In this document: positions 1-6,227 of the stretch, piece by piece
Layout of the letters: each line of letters begins with the position of its first letter
Numbering within the stretch: the first letter of the stretch is position 1
Source: Pseudomonadota bacterium
Lineage (GTDB): Bacteria; Pseudomonadota; Alphaproteobacteria; Rhizobiales; Hyphomicrobiaceae
DNA: 6,505 nt
Direction: 5' to 3'
Assembly: GCA_021816505.1 (NCBI GenBank)
Contig: JAKAXS010000046.1
Location: 4,943-11,447 of the forward strand
Translations under genes and position numbers: made by a program
Notes under the pieces: model-generated
What the model was told of the DNA's origin: nothing
The model's database searches: none
The model's input: the letters and a program-made list of their open reading frames with translations, nothing else

Positions 1-376
1 CTTCGACAAGGGCGATCCCTATCACTGCGCCTGCCAGAAGACCTCACGTCTGCTGCGCGAGGCGCTCGACTGGCCGGCCGAACGTTGGCTGACCACGTTC
101 CAGTCGCGGTTCGGATCGGATCCCTGGCTGCAGCCCTATACCGACAAGACGGTCGAGCGCCTGGCGAAGGAGGGCGTGAAATCCCTCGCGCTCGTCGCTC
201 CGGGTTTCTCGGCAGACTGCCTGGAGACGCTGGAAGAGCTCGACGTCGAGAACCGCCACATCTTCACCGGCAGCGGCGGCGAGAAGTTCGCCTATCTGCC
301 CGCGCTGAACGACAGCGAAGACGGCATGGACACGATCGAAGCCGTGGTTCGCCGCGAATTGCAGGGCTGGATCTGA
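1..376 (+). CDS. hemH: Ferrochelatase, C-terminal part (gene runs off the left edge)
   Basis: Ferrochelatase inserts Fe2+ into protoporphyrin IX, the last step of protohaem synthesis. The reading frame starts at base 2 and gives 124 residues before TGA at 374-376. It carries family signatures in order: GDPYHCACQKT near residue 4, TFQSRFG then PWLQPYTD at about 32-48, and PGFSADCLETLEEL at 67-80. The Glu of CLET (GAG at 224-226) matches the conserved active-site acid (Glu343 in the human enzyme). The catalytic His lies before the window edge. The pattern is close to E. coli HemH as I recall it, a protein of about 320 residues, so roughly 60% of the gene is missing here. The C-terminus ends soon after the core and shows no added cysteine-rich tail. 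Two Cys in HCAC are noteworthy, but I would not assign an iron-sulphur cluster from them. Identification is secure; the full start is not visible. Confidence 0.96.
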   Translation, partial: FDKGDPYHCACQKTSRLLREALDWPAERWLTTFQSRFGSDPWLQPYTDKTVERLAKEGVKSLALVAPGFSADCLETLEELDVENRHIFTGSGGEKFAYLPALNDSEDGMDTIEAVVRRELQGWI

Positions 377-424
377 ACTCCGTAGACCCCGCAACATTCT
401 CGCCCCCTACAACTCGCACTGTCG

Positions 425-460
425 CGCGAAATAAGACACAAGTTCGCGATAGTTTTTCTT
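425..460 (+). terminator. Possible Rho-independent terminator after hemH
   Basis: CGCGAA at 425-430 pairs with TTCGCG at 443-448 across a 12-base loop, and is followed by a T-rich run at 453-460 (TTTTTCTT). It lies 48 bases after the hemH stop and 46 bases before the qmcA start, so it would separate the two transcripts. The stem is only 6 bp and the loop is long, so this is a modest candidate. No convincing qmcA promoter was found in the same gap. Confidence 0.4.
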
Positions 461-494
461 TGTCCGGCGTGGTGTGTTGGGCGCGAGATTGAGC

Positions 495-500
495 AGGAGA
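495..500 (+). promoter_or_regulatory. Shine-Dalgarno of qmcA
   Basis: AGGAGA ends 6 bases before ATG at 507. This supports that ATG over the upstream in-frame GTG at 474 and the adjacent GTG at 504, which would be too close to it. Confidence 0.75.
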
Positions 501-506
501 ACTGTG

Positions 507-1502
507 ATGTTCGGTGGGTTTGAAGTCTTTGGCTTGCTGTTGATCGCGCTGACGATCTCGGTGCTTTGGAACACCGTCAAGATCGTGCCGCAAGGCTACA
601 ACTACACGGTCGAGAGTTTCGGCAAATACACGCGCACGCTGACGCCCGGTCTGCACATTCTCGTCCCGGTGGTCGAGCGCATCGGCCACCGCGTCAACGT
701 CAAGGAACAGGTGATCGACATTCCCAGCCAGGATGTCATCACGCGCGACAACGCCATGGTCCGCGTCGACGGCGTCGCCTTCTATCAGGTGCTCAATGCC
801 GCCAAGTCGGCCTACGAGGTCGATCAGCTGGAACATGCCACCGTCAACCTGACGATGACCAACATCCGCACCGTCATGGGTTCCATGGATCTCGACGAGC
901 TGCTCTCCAATCGCGACAAGATCAACGCGCAGCTGCTGCACGTGGTCGATGCCGCGACGGAAAGCTGGGGTGTGAAGGTCACGCGCATCGAGATCAAGGA
1001 CATTGCCCCGCCGCGCGACCTCGTGGACAGCATGGCCCGCCAGATGAAGGCCGAGCGCGAGAAGCGCGCGCAGATCCTCGAGTCGGAAGGGTTGCGCCAG
1101 GCCGCGATCCTCAAGGCCGAAGGCGAGAAGCAGGCCGTCGTGCTCGAAGCCGAAGGCCGGCGCGAGGCCGCCTTCAAGGACGCCGAAGCCCGCGAGCGCG
1201 CCGCCGAAGCCGAAGCCAAGGCGACGACCATGGTGTCCGACGCGATCGGCAGCGGCAGCGTCCAGGCGATCAACTACTTCGTTGCCAACAACTACATCAA
1301 GGCACTCGAATCTCTCGCCAAGGCGCCCAACCAGAAAGTCATCATGATGCCGCTGGAGGCCTCGTCGGTGATCGGTTCGCTCGCCGGCCTCGCGCAGATC
1401 ACCGGTGAAGCATTCGGCGGCGGAGCGCCGGGCGGCGCATCGCCCGCGCCCAAATCGCCTCCGAAGCCGCCGGGCCGCGGCGGCACGGTTCCGCAAATCT
1501 GA
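507..1502 (+). CDS. qmcA: SPFH/band-7 membrane protein QmcA (stomatin-like)
   Basis: This 331-residue protein belongs to the SPFH (stomatin/prohibitin/flotillin/HflKC) family, which forms large membrane-bound oligomers that organise membrane domains and proteases. One N-terminal membrane segment spans about residues 5-22. The SPFH domain follows (VKIVPQGYNYTVESFGKYT at 24-42, DIPSQDVITRDNA at 71-83, NLTMTNIRTVMGSMDLDE at 114-131, VKVTRIEIKDIAPP at 156-169). An Ala/Glu/Lys-rich coiled coil covers about 180-240, then the conserved QAINYFVA and MMPLEASS blocks. The match to E. coli QmcA (about 305 residues) is close along the length. The difference is a Gly/Pro-rich tail of about 28 residues at the end. 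ATG at 507 is chosen for its Shine-Dalgarno sequence at 495-500. The NfeD partner follows 31 bases downstream, the usual pairing for this family. Its exact cellular role is not settled. Confidence 0.95.
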   Translation: MFGGFEVFGLLLIALTISVLWNTVKIVPQGYNYTVESFGKYTRTLTPGLHILVPVVERIGHRVNVKEQVIDIPSQDVITRDNAMVRVDGVAFYQVLNAAKSAYEVDQLEHATVNLTMTNIRTVMGSMDLDELLSNRDKINAQLLHVVDAATESWGVKVTRIEIKDIAPPRDLVDSMARQMKAEREKRAQILESEGLRQAAILKAEGEKQAVVLEAEGRREAAFKDAEARERAAEAEAKATTMVSDAIGSGSVQAINYFVANNYIKALESLAKAPNQKVIMMPLEASSVIGSLAGLAQITGEAFGGGAPGGASPAPKSPPKPPGRGGTVPQI

Positions 1503-1533
1503 GGTTCACAGTGAACACGGGAGAGCGCCGGTC

Positions 1534-1995
1534 ATGCCTTTGATCGATTTCTTTGCGGGCCTGGGAGTTTGGAACTGGGTGTTCCTGGGTCTGGCGCTGT
1601 GCGCGCTGGAAGCATTGATCCCCGGCGTGCACTTCCTCTGGTTCGGTCTGTCGGCGCTCGCCGTCGGTGCCGTCGCCATGATCGCCCAAGCCGTTGGTAT
1701 CGAGATCACCTGGCCGATCGAGCTGGTTCTTTTCGCACTCGTGTCGATCGCCGCCGTCTACGCCGTGCGCCGTTTCGCGCCTCCCGAGGCGAAAAGCGAC
1801 GTGCCGGATCTCAACGTCCGCGGCGCTCAGTTGATCGGCCGCACGGCAATCGTCGAGACCGCCATCTCTGGCGGTCGCGGCCGCGTGCGCATAGGCGACA
1901 CGCTATGGCCGGCCAAAGGGCCTGACCTGCCCGCCGGTTCTTCCGCGCGCATCACAGGCGCCGATGACACCGTCCTGATCGTGGACCGCGCCTAA
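1534..1995 (+). CDS. NfeD family membrane protein (short form, partner of QmcA)
   Basis: The product has 153 residues and matches the short, protease-less NfeD class (E. coli YbbJ type). Three hydrophobic segments lie at about 12-31, 34-55 and 59-80, including the family-typical ALEALIPGVHFLWFGLSAL. A C-terminal OB-fold domain covers about 98-151, with the signature GRVRIGDTLWPAKG followed by a G-x-x-V pattern near the end. NfeD proteins accompany SPFH proteins across bacteria and are thought to bind them through the OB domain, acting in membrane-domain assembly or quality control. ATG at 1534 is preceded by GGGAGAG at about 1519-1525, 8 bases away, and gives the right N-terminus. The upstream in-frame extension into qmcA is Arg-rich and not family-like. 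It is probably co-transcribed with qmcA. Its TAA overlaps the stop of the opposing small gene, leaving no space for a separate terminator. Confidence 0.93.
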   Translation: MPLIDFFAGLGVWNWVFLGLALCALEALIPGVHFLWFGLSALAVGAVAMIAQAVGIEITWPIELVLFALVSIAAVYAVRRFAPPEAKSDVPDLNVRGAQLIGRTAIVETAISGGRGRVRIGDTLWPAKGPDLPAGSSARITGADDTVLIVDRA

Positions 1996-2144
1996 TCCAG
2001 CGTCTCGTCGCCGTCGATGGCCGGCGGCACCGGTTGCGGCGGAACATTCGGTTCGTCCGGCATGGGATTGGGTTCGCCGGGCGGCTCCGTCGGGTTCGGG
2101 TTATGCGGATCGGGTTTCGGATCGGTGATGGGCGCTTTGCCCAT
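1992..2144 (-). CDS. Small proline-rich hypothetical protein (50 residues)
   Basis: The minus strand reads ATG at 2144-2142 to TAG at 1994-1992. The product has 50 residues, 17 of them Pro, mostly as spaced D-P, N-P, K-P and E-P pairs (for example TDPKPDPHNPNP near the N-terminus), and an acidic end (DGDETLD). It has no Cys, no membrane segment and no signal peptide, and is probably disordered. A near-perfect GGGAGG (2156-2151) lies 6 bases before ATG, which is the main evidence that it is real. Most Pro codons are CCG, as expected for coding DNA here. It follows the tadG-like gene by 66 bases on the same strand, so it may be the last gene of that operon. Its stop overlaps the nfeD stop by 4 bases. 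I do not recognise a named family; similar short Pro-rich proteins occur in Hyphomicrobiales (recollection only). Function unknown. Confidence 0.68.
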   Translation of the reverse strand: MGKAPITDPKPDPHNPNPTEPPGEPNPMPDEPNVPPQPVPPAIDGDETLD

Positions 2145-2150
2145 GATTGG

Positions 2151-2171
2151 CCTCCCATTGTCTGATGGGAG
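2151..2171 (-). promoter_or_regulatory. Hairpin covering the Shine-Dalgarno of the small proline-rich gene
   Basis: On the minus-strand RNA, CUCCCAU (from 2171-2165) pairs perfectly over 7 bp with AUGGGAG (from 2158-2152), with a 6-base loop. The 3' arm contains five of the six bases of the GGGAGG ribosome site. No U-run follows, which argues against a simple terminator for the upstream tadG-like gene. The pairing is seen in the sequence; control of translation is inferred. Confidence 0.5.
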
Positions 2172-2210
2172 AGCAACGCCTGGGCAACCAGTCGGTTCGA
2201 ATTTGCCGGT

Positions 2211-3878
2211 TCAGCCGGTCAACGTCGCCCCATCGCATCGCACGCCGTTCACGCGCACGTCGGCCTGCCCGAGATGAATGCCGAGCGTAGCCAAAACCTG
2301 AAACAGAAGGGCATCCAGCGTACCCGTCACTGGATTGAGCAGCCCGCCCACGGTCGACGTCACCAGCCCCGGCACCGGAATATCCACGAAGCCCAGCTTG
2401 GCCCCAAGCTTGAGGTCGCTGACCAACGCGGCGATCGGCGAGACGAGCGCGGTCGAACTGACGGTCTTCGTCGTCAGGTTGTCGATCTCCGTCTGCGTGA
2501 AAGACACCGTCTGTTCACTCGTGTTCTGGCCGTTGGCCGGAAAGGCATGCGGCGTGTAGGCCGTCACCTTGATCGCGCCGAGAAGCGGGACCGGGACCGT
2601 GGCGAGATCCACCTTGTCCGCGCTGCTCGTGCCGCCGACGAACGCGGAAATGATCCCCGTCTTCACGCCGACGTTGACGGACCCGGTGCCGTTCGCCGCG
2701 CAAGCGATGCTGGCGAGGCGGCCCTCTGCCGACGCGACGTTGACGTCGATCGGCAACTTCACGACGATGCCGACGCCGACTTCCACGTCGAGCCGCACCT
2801 TCGTCTGCGACGTGCGGATGATCGTTCCCTTCTGCCCCACCGCCGCCCACGGCGCATGCTGCATCGGCTCGCCGATCGTCACGGATAGAGAAACCTTGGC
2901 CAGTCCCGGGATCGACGCCCCCAGGTCCACGCCGATCTGCTTGTTGCCGTCGGCCAGAACTGCGGCGGCCGAAACGACGTCCATGATGTTGAAGTTGGCA
3001 TCGCGCCCGGCGGGGTGCGTGCCGACCGTCAGGTTGCCGAACCGGGGGTCGAGCCCGAGCAGCTTGCCGAGGTCGAGCGGCTTTGCGGCCGCGGTCGATT
3101 GGAACGCCAACGTGTTCAACGCCGTCACGGCAGCCGTATTGCCGTTGGCCTGCGCGACGCGCGCCAATGCCTTCAGCACCGTGCCGGCCGTCGCGGACGC
3201 ATCAAGCACTTGATCGTAGCTCGCCGCCGTCAGGTTGAGTTCCGTGGCGAGCGCGTCCAGAAACGGGAACAGCTTCACGTTGCCCCCGATCAGCGCGTTG
3301 TAGTCCATCACCGACAGGTTGACGCTGCCGCCGAGCAGCCCCTTCATCAGCCCGTTGATGACGCCGCCGTTTATCGCCGCCAATCGGCTGCCGATGGAGA
3401 AGGTTGCGATCTGCGCGCTTGCCGCGATCGCCGTCACGGTCATATCGCAGCAGTCGTCGGTGAACGTCTTCGCGAAGAAGATCTGACCGGGCTTCGTCAA
3501 CGTCACGCGCGCGGCGTTGTACGGCAGCACACCGATCTGGAAGCGCGCGTTGGCTGCGGTGGCGATATCGGGCTGATAGTGCCCCAGCTCCACGCGTAAA
3601 GTGGCCCGGGTCAGATCGATCTTGTTTGCCGTCAGCGTGGCCCGCGCCGCCGCTTCCGCGTGCGCCAGATCGCCCGCGGCCGCAATGGCCGCAAGGTCGG
3701 TTATGCCTTGCGCGCGGCGCTTCTCGAGATAGAGCGAGCCCAGGTCGACCGCCAGCGCGGAGGCGGCGATGCCGATCATGAAGAAGCCGCATGAGATGAT
3801 CGCGATGCCACCGCGATCATCGTGCGCGAGGCGCGCAATGAAGCGCTGGACGGCAGACAAAAGCGAAAGGGGCCGCAT
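2211..3878 (-). CDS. TadG-like Flp-pilus/secretion-associated membrane protein
   Basis: The product has 555 residues from ATG at 3878-3876. It opens with a short basic stretch, then DRGGIAIISCGFFMIGIA and a membrane segment at about 25-46, ending VDLGSLYLEKRRAQ, the usual N-terminal TadE/G-like layout. The long remainder is predicted outside the cytoplasm. It has TadG-family features: MDYNALIGGNVKLFPFLDAL at 191-210, a following YDQVLDASAT block, and TIGEPMQHAPWAAVGQ at about 334-349. Cys at 143-144, one near the SIACAANG block and one near the C-terminus could form disulphides. TadG proteins take part in Tad/Flp pilus systems or related surface assembly, but many copies stand apart from tad loci, as here. 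GGGGTGG (3891-3885) is a weak ribosome site for the ATG; a TTG at 3881 is the alternative. The start overlaps the tadE-like stop by one base (TGATG), so translation is probably coupled. Family placement is firm, function is not. Confidence 0.85.
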   Translation of the reverse strand: MRPLSLLSAVQRFIARLAHDDRGGIAIISCGFFMIGIAASALAVDLGSLYLEKRRAQGITDLAAIAAAGDLAHAEAAARATLTANKIDLTRATLRVELGHYQPDIATAANARFQIGVLPYNAARVTLTKPGQIFFAKTFTDDCCDMTVTAIAASAQIATFSIGSRLAAINGGVINGLMKGLLGGSVNLSVMDYNALIGGNVKLFPFLDALATELNLTAASYDQVLDASATAGTVLKALARVAQANGNTAAVTALNTLAFQSTAAAKPLDLGKLLGLDPRFGNLTVGTHPAGRDANFNIMDVVSAAAVLADGNKQIGVDLGASIPGLAKVSLSVTIGEPMQHAPWAAVGQKGTIIRTSQTKVRLDVEVGVGIVVKLPIDVNVASAEGRLASIACAANGTGSVNVGVKTGIISAFVGGTSSADKVDLATVPVPLLGAIKVTAYTPHAFPANGQNTSEQTVSFTQTEIDNLTTKTVSSTALVSPIAALVSDLKLGAKLGFVDIPVPGLVTSTVGGLLNPVTGTLDALLFQVLATLGIHLGQADVRVNGVRCDGATLTG

Positions 3879-4312
3879 CAATAGCCACCCCGCTTGATCA
3901 CCGCGCTCTGCACGATCGTGCTGGAGGGCAGCGGCAGGAACGGCGTGAAGCTCCAGATCGGCAGGTCGGAGGCGTCATAGCTGATGGCCACGCGAAATTC
4001 CGTCGCGTCGCTCGGCATGGCGGCCGCTTCCACCGTCACCTTCGAGGCATCCAGCAGTACGGAATAGTTGGCGAGATTGCTGGCTACGTTGGCCCGCGCA
4101 AATGAAGCGCGTTCCGTGTCCGTCAGTCCGGCCACCGAGGCGCGGGCTGCGTCGGCCGCGAGCTGTGCGGTGGTGTGCGCGGCGGCGAAGTAAATTCCGT
4201 AAGCTAGAATGCCCAACAGCAGCATCAAAAAGACGGGGAGTACGAGCGCGAACGCGATCGCGGCCGCTCCATCCTTGCTGCGCCGGAACATGCCAAGCAA
4301 AGAGCATGTCAT
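3878..4312 (-). CDS. TadE-like pseudopilin family protein
   Basis: The product has 144 residues. A short basic leader (FRRSKDG) precedes a strong hydrophobic helix at about 16-44 (AAAIAFALVLPVFLMLLLG), followed by an extracytoplasmic region, matching the TadE-like domain. TadE and TadF are minor pseudopilins of the Tad pilus, cleaved by the prepilin peptidase TadV in the known systems. In typical members the helix begins G-x-x-A-V-E-F-A-L; here the Glu is Ala (A20), so standard pseudopilin assembly may not apply. ATG at 4312 has only a weak GTGAG ahead of it. ATG at 4291 (residue 8) is an alternative that still keeps the basic leader. The gene is first in a minus-strand unit with the tadG-like gene, which it overlaps by one base. 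No tadA, tadB, tadC or prepilin peptidase gene is present in this window. Confidence 0.87.
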   Translation of the reverse strand: MTCSLLGMFRRSKDGAAAIAFALVLPVFLMLLLGILAYGIYFAAAHTTAQLAADAARASVAGLTDTERASFARANVASNLANYSVLLDASKVTVEAAAMPSDATEFRVAISYDASDLPIWSFTPFLPLPSSTIVQSAVIKRGGY

Positions 4313-4652
4313 GACGGTTACTCACTATAAAAACTGCGGTACCAGAAAATTGAAAGCGTCTGGTTCGTGTAATCTAAGTTTCGGATATCGAAAATCGTGA
4401 CGACCCTTATGAGCGCACAGAGTTCCACGGAATGGTTGAAGAACGATTGAGCGCCGCTCGTAAAAGAACGACGATAAGGCGCGGAAATGCTTGGCTAAAC
4501 TACAGTGGATATCGCAAGCAGCCGCACTGCACGTTGAAGGACAAAGCGCAATGCGTGACGCTTGGTTTTTTGAAATGGCGTCACCGACGTGCGCGTCGTT
4601 GACCGGCTGAGTCGATGACCAAACGACTTCGATAAAGTGATACTCGCGAGAG
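4313..4652 (-). other. Low-GC intergenic stretch upstream of the tadE-like gene
   Basis: These 340 bases separate the acyltransferase stop from the tadE-like start. By hand count GC is about 50%, against more than 60% in the flanking genes. The tad promoter should lie here, but I found no pair of hexamers at good spacing; TATAGT (4329-4324) has no matching -35 and sits only 11 bases from the start codon. CTCGCGAG at 4643-4650 is an 8-base palindrome two bases beyond the acyltransferase stop codon. A minus-strand frame stays open from ATG 4678 to 4325 (117 codons), but it has no ribosome site, is rich in Cys, His and Ser, and resembles nothing I know. I treat it as non-coding. No terminator with a U-run was seen after the acyltransferase. 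Confidence 0.5.
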
Positions 4653-5786
4653 CTAAGAAGCGCCGCGAGTGGAAACATCACGTTCGGGTCTCGCGACGCT
4701 TGCGCTACGCTGCGCTCCGAACACCTGCAGCAGCCAGTCGGCCAGCTGTCGATACTTTCTCTCGGTCTGGCTCGCGATCAGCAGCGCCACCGGCACGGGG
4801 AGAATGAGCGCCACCAACAATACCCAGGCCTTCGGCCACTGATACGCATTCATCGCCGCGACCAAGTGCGTATGGATCGTGTAGTGAGTCAGATAAAGGG
4901 TGTAAGAGGCTCCGGCAAAATAACTTGCGATCGCCCGTCCGCGAGGCTGCGTGCCGCTCGCCAGCGAACTCGCCGCCATCAACAATCCAAAACACAGCGC
5001 CGCACATAACGCGAATCCTGGATCATAGCCGTCACCATTGGCGCGCCAGAGCCGGAACAATGCGGCGATTCCCACCACGACCGCCCCCGCGAGGAACAGC
5101 CGCGGCTCCGCCCGATCTGCAAGGGTGCGCGAAATCACCCAATAAGCAAGCGCGCCGGCAAGCCAATAAAGGAAAAGGCCGGTACCACGCCCTCCATAAA
5201 GGTTTGCAAACGGTACGATCGAGAACAGCACGAGCACCACCCAGGCGGTACGATGGCCGGCACTTAGGTCGGCTCGCTTGAAGACCGCCCAGCCGACTGC
5301 CAAATAGATCCAGCATTCTACAGCGAGCGTCCACAACGGGCGGCCGGAACCGAAAGACGTTACGGGACTCCAGGCGCGCGCCCATTTCGGAAAGTCCTGC
5401 AGCATGAAAAGATTTGCGACAAACGTGTGCAGGTTGAGAGCTTTGGTGTGGGAATAGGCCAATCCGGCCATAATGGCAGCGACGTCAGCGAGAGCGATGA
5501 AAATCAGGGCTGGCACTAGCCCGGAATAAACTCGTGCTGCCCGATTGCAGAAGTAGTCGCCGAACGTTCGTTGCTGCTGCTGAAATTTGTCGAGCTGCTG
5601 CGCAATGACATAGCCGGACACAATGAAAAACACGGTGACGGCAATGTTCTGCACATAGGGTGCCATGGGATCTTTGAGTACGTCGGCGTAAACGAAGCCA
5701 ACACCGTGTCCCACAACGACCAAATAAGCTGCAACTGCCCGGATAGCGTCAAGCAGGAATGAACCTAAGGGCGTGACTTGTCGCAT
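4653..5786 (-). CDS. Acyltransferase 3 family membrane protein (OafA/YrhL-like)
   Basis: The product has 377 residues with roughly ten hydrophobic segments and belongs to the acyltransferase-3 family. These inner-membrane enzymes move acetyl or other acyl groups onto outward-facing sugars, such as O-antigen, Nod factor, peptidoglycan or exopolysaccharide. Motifs in order: DAIRAVAAYLVVVGHG at 13-28 with the conserved Arg16 and catalytic-type His27; VFFIVSGYVIA at 52-62; RAARVYSGLVPAL at 82-94; RPLWTLAVECWIY at 149-161; SYTLYLTHYTI at 294-304; TERKYR at 341-346. There is no C-terminal SGNH domain. ATG at 5786 begins the protein just before the first helix; TTG at 5792 would add two residues. 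The ribosome site is weak. No sugar-synthesis or glycosyltransferase gene is nearby, so the acceptor cannot be named. GC is about 57% by sampling, lower than its neighbours, suggesting possible transfer. It starts 6 bases after the remnant gene upstream. Confidence 0.9.
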   Translation of the reverse strand: MRQVTPLGSFLLDAIRAVAAYLVVVGHGVGFVYADVLKDPMAPYVQNIAVTVFFIVSGYVIAQQLDKFQQQQRTFGDYFCNRAARVYSGLVPALIFIALADVAAIMAGLAYSHTKALNLHTFVANLFMLQDFPKWARAWSPVTSFGSGRPLWTLAVECWIYLAVGWAVFKRADLSAGHRTAWVVLVLFSIVPFANLYGGRGTGLFLYWLAGALAYWVISRTLADRAEPRLFLAGAVVVGIAALFRLWRANGDGYDPGFALCAALCFGLLMAASSLASGTQPRGRAIASYFAGASYTLYLTHYTIHTHLVAAMNAYQWPKAWVLLVALILPVPVALLIASQTERKYRQLADWLLQVFGAQRSASVARPERDVSTRGAS

Positions 5787-5792
5787 GTTCAA

Positions 5793-6125
5793 TCAATCCC
5801 AGCCTTGCGTTCCTCGCAGCTCAGCCTTCCACTCATCCACCGCCATTGCCGTCGGCATGAGCTGCCAGCATGCGCTTCTACCTTCTTCAGGATCTCAACA
5901 GCGAGGTGAATCTTGGCTGGTGAACAACTTGTCCAGGAGAGGTACGTTGTCAGTCCCGCGAGTTTTGAGCTTGATGAGGTCGTCTACCTCAAGATGAAGC
6001 CGCTCGATGTAGCGATAAGGTTCTTCTGTTCTCGCTCCAGTACCACCTCTGGTGCCGCGCCAGATCCTGATCGGTATCCGCGGTCGGCTTGTCGCGATTG
6101 GTCGGCGGCCACTCCATTTGGACAT
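5793..6125 (-). pseudogene. Broken small gene with frame changes
   Basis: Protein-like reading on the minus strand moves between frames. Segment A, ATG 6117 to about 6031, reads MEWPPTNRDKPTADTDQ then HQRWYW, with very high GC at third positions. Segment B, about 6029 to 5918, reads TEEPYRYIERLHLEVDDL then LKTRGTDNVPLLDKLFT. Segment C, 5917 to 5864, reads AKIHLAVEILKKVEAHAG in a third frame. Segment D, 5858 to TGA 5795-5793, reads MPTAMAVDEWKAELRGTQ, in the frame of B. B runs into TGA at 5897-5895, so B and D may alternatively be joined by a single nonsense change. The best guess is one ancestral soluble protein of about 110 residues broken by at least one frameshift and one further lesion. 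Alternatively, a 76-residue frame from ATG 6125 to 5895 is intact, but its N-terminal third is Arg/Gly-rich and looks out of frame. No ribosome site was found for either start. Family not recognised. Confidence 0.5.
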
Positions 6126-6136
6126 TGAGTTAGTCC

Positions 6137-6163
6137 AGCAATATTGATCGCACCAATATTGCT
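6137..6163. repeat. Perfect 10-bp inverted repeat made of twin CAATATTG palindromes
   Basis: AGCAATATTG (6137-6146) and CAATATTGCT (6154-6163) are exact reverse complements separated by 7 bases (ATCGCAC). Each arm also contains the self-palindrome CAATATTG, so the two half-sites are both inverted and direct repeats, 15 bases centre to centre. It lies 11 bases upstream of the first ATG of the remnant gene. It looks like an operator for a dimeric regulator, or a stem-loop in RNA; which regulator is unknown. Confidence 0.6.
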
Positions 6164-6207
6164 CTCTCTGGGACCGACTGATGATGGGCTTGGGGGGATT
6201 TCGGGAA

Positions 6208-6224
6208 TTGGCGGCGACCGCCAA
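6208..6224 (-). terminator. Hairpin just downstream of tRNA-Gln
   Basis: On the minus strand, TTGGCGG and CCGCCAA form a perfect 7-bp stem with a TCG triloop, starting 4 bases after the encoded CCA of the tRNA. It suits a 3'-trailer end or terminator. No run of U follows (TTCCCGAAATCC), so Rho-independent termination is not assured. Confidence 0.45.
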
Positions 6225-6227
6225 ACC

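Noticed and set aside
264..1496. Long minus-strand open frame (about 410 codons) opposite qmcA
   Set aside because: It is antisense to a strongly conserved gene, has Arg/His/Asp-rich composition typical of a shadow frame in GC-rich DNA, and shows no known domain.
2017..2277. Glycine-rich plus-strand frame over the small gene
   Set aside because: The glycines are the complement of CCN proline codons on the minus strand, where the better ribosome site and more plausible protein lie.
2274..3599. Several plus-strand open frames opposite the tadG-like gene
   Set aside because: They are Arg-rich or Ser/Thr/Pro-rich shadows, overlap one another in different frames, and have no recognisable domain or ribosome site; the minus strand carries a clear family protein.
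4324..4329. TATAGT as a -10 box for the tadE-like gene
   Set aside because: No -35 hexamer at 16-18 bases, and the transcript would start within a few bases of the ATG.
4325..4678. Minus-strand open frame of 117 codons in the low-GC gap
   Set aside because: No ribosome site, odd Cys/His/Ser-rich composition, overlap with the acyltransferase end, and no family likeness. In 50% GC DNA an open frame of this length can occur by chance, so it is not called as a gene, though a homology search would settle it.
5773..6128. Plus-strand short frames opposite the remnant gene
   Set aside because: Ser/Arg-rich with no ribosome site and no domain; the minus strand holds the better protein-like segments.
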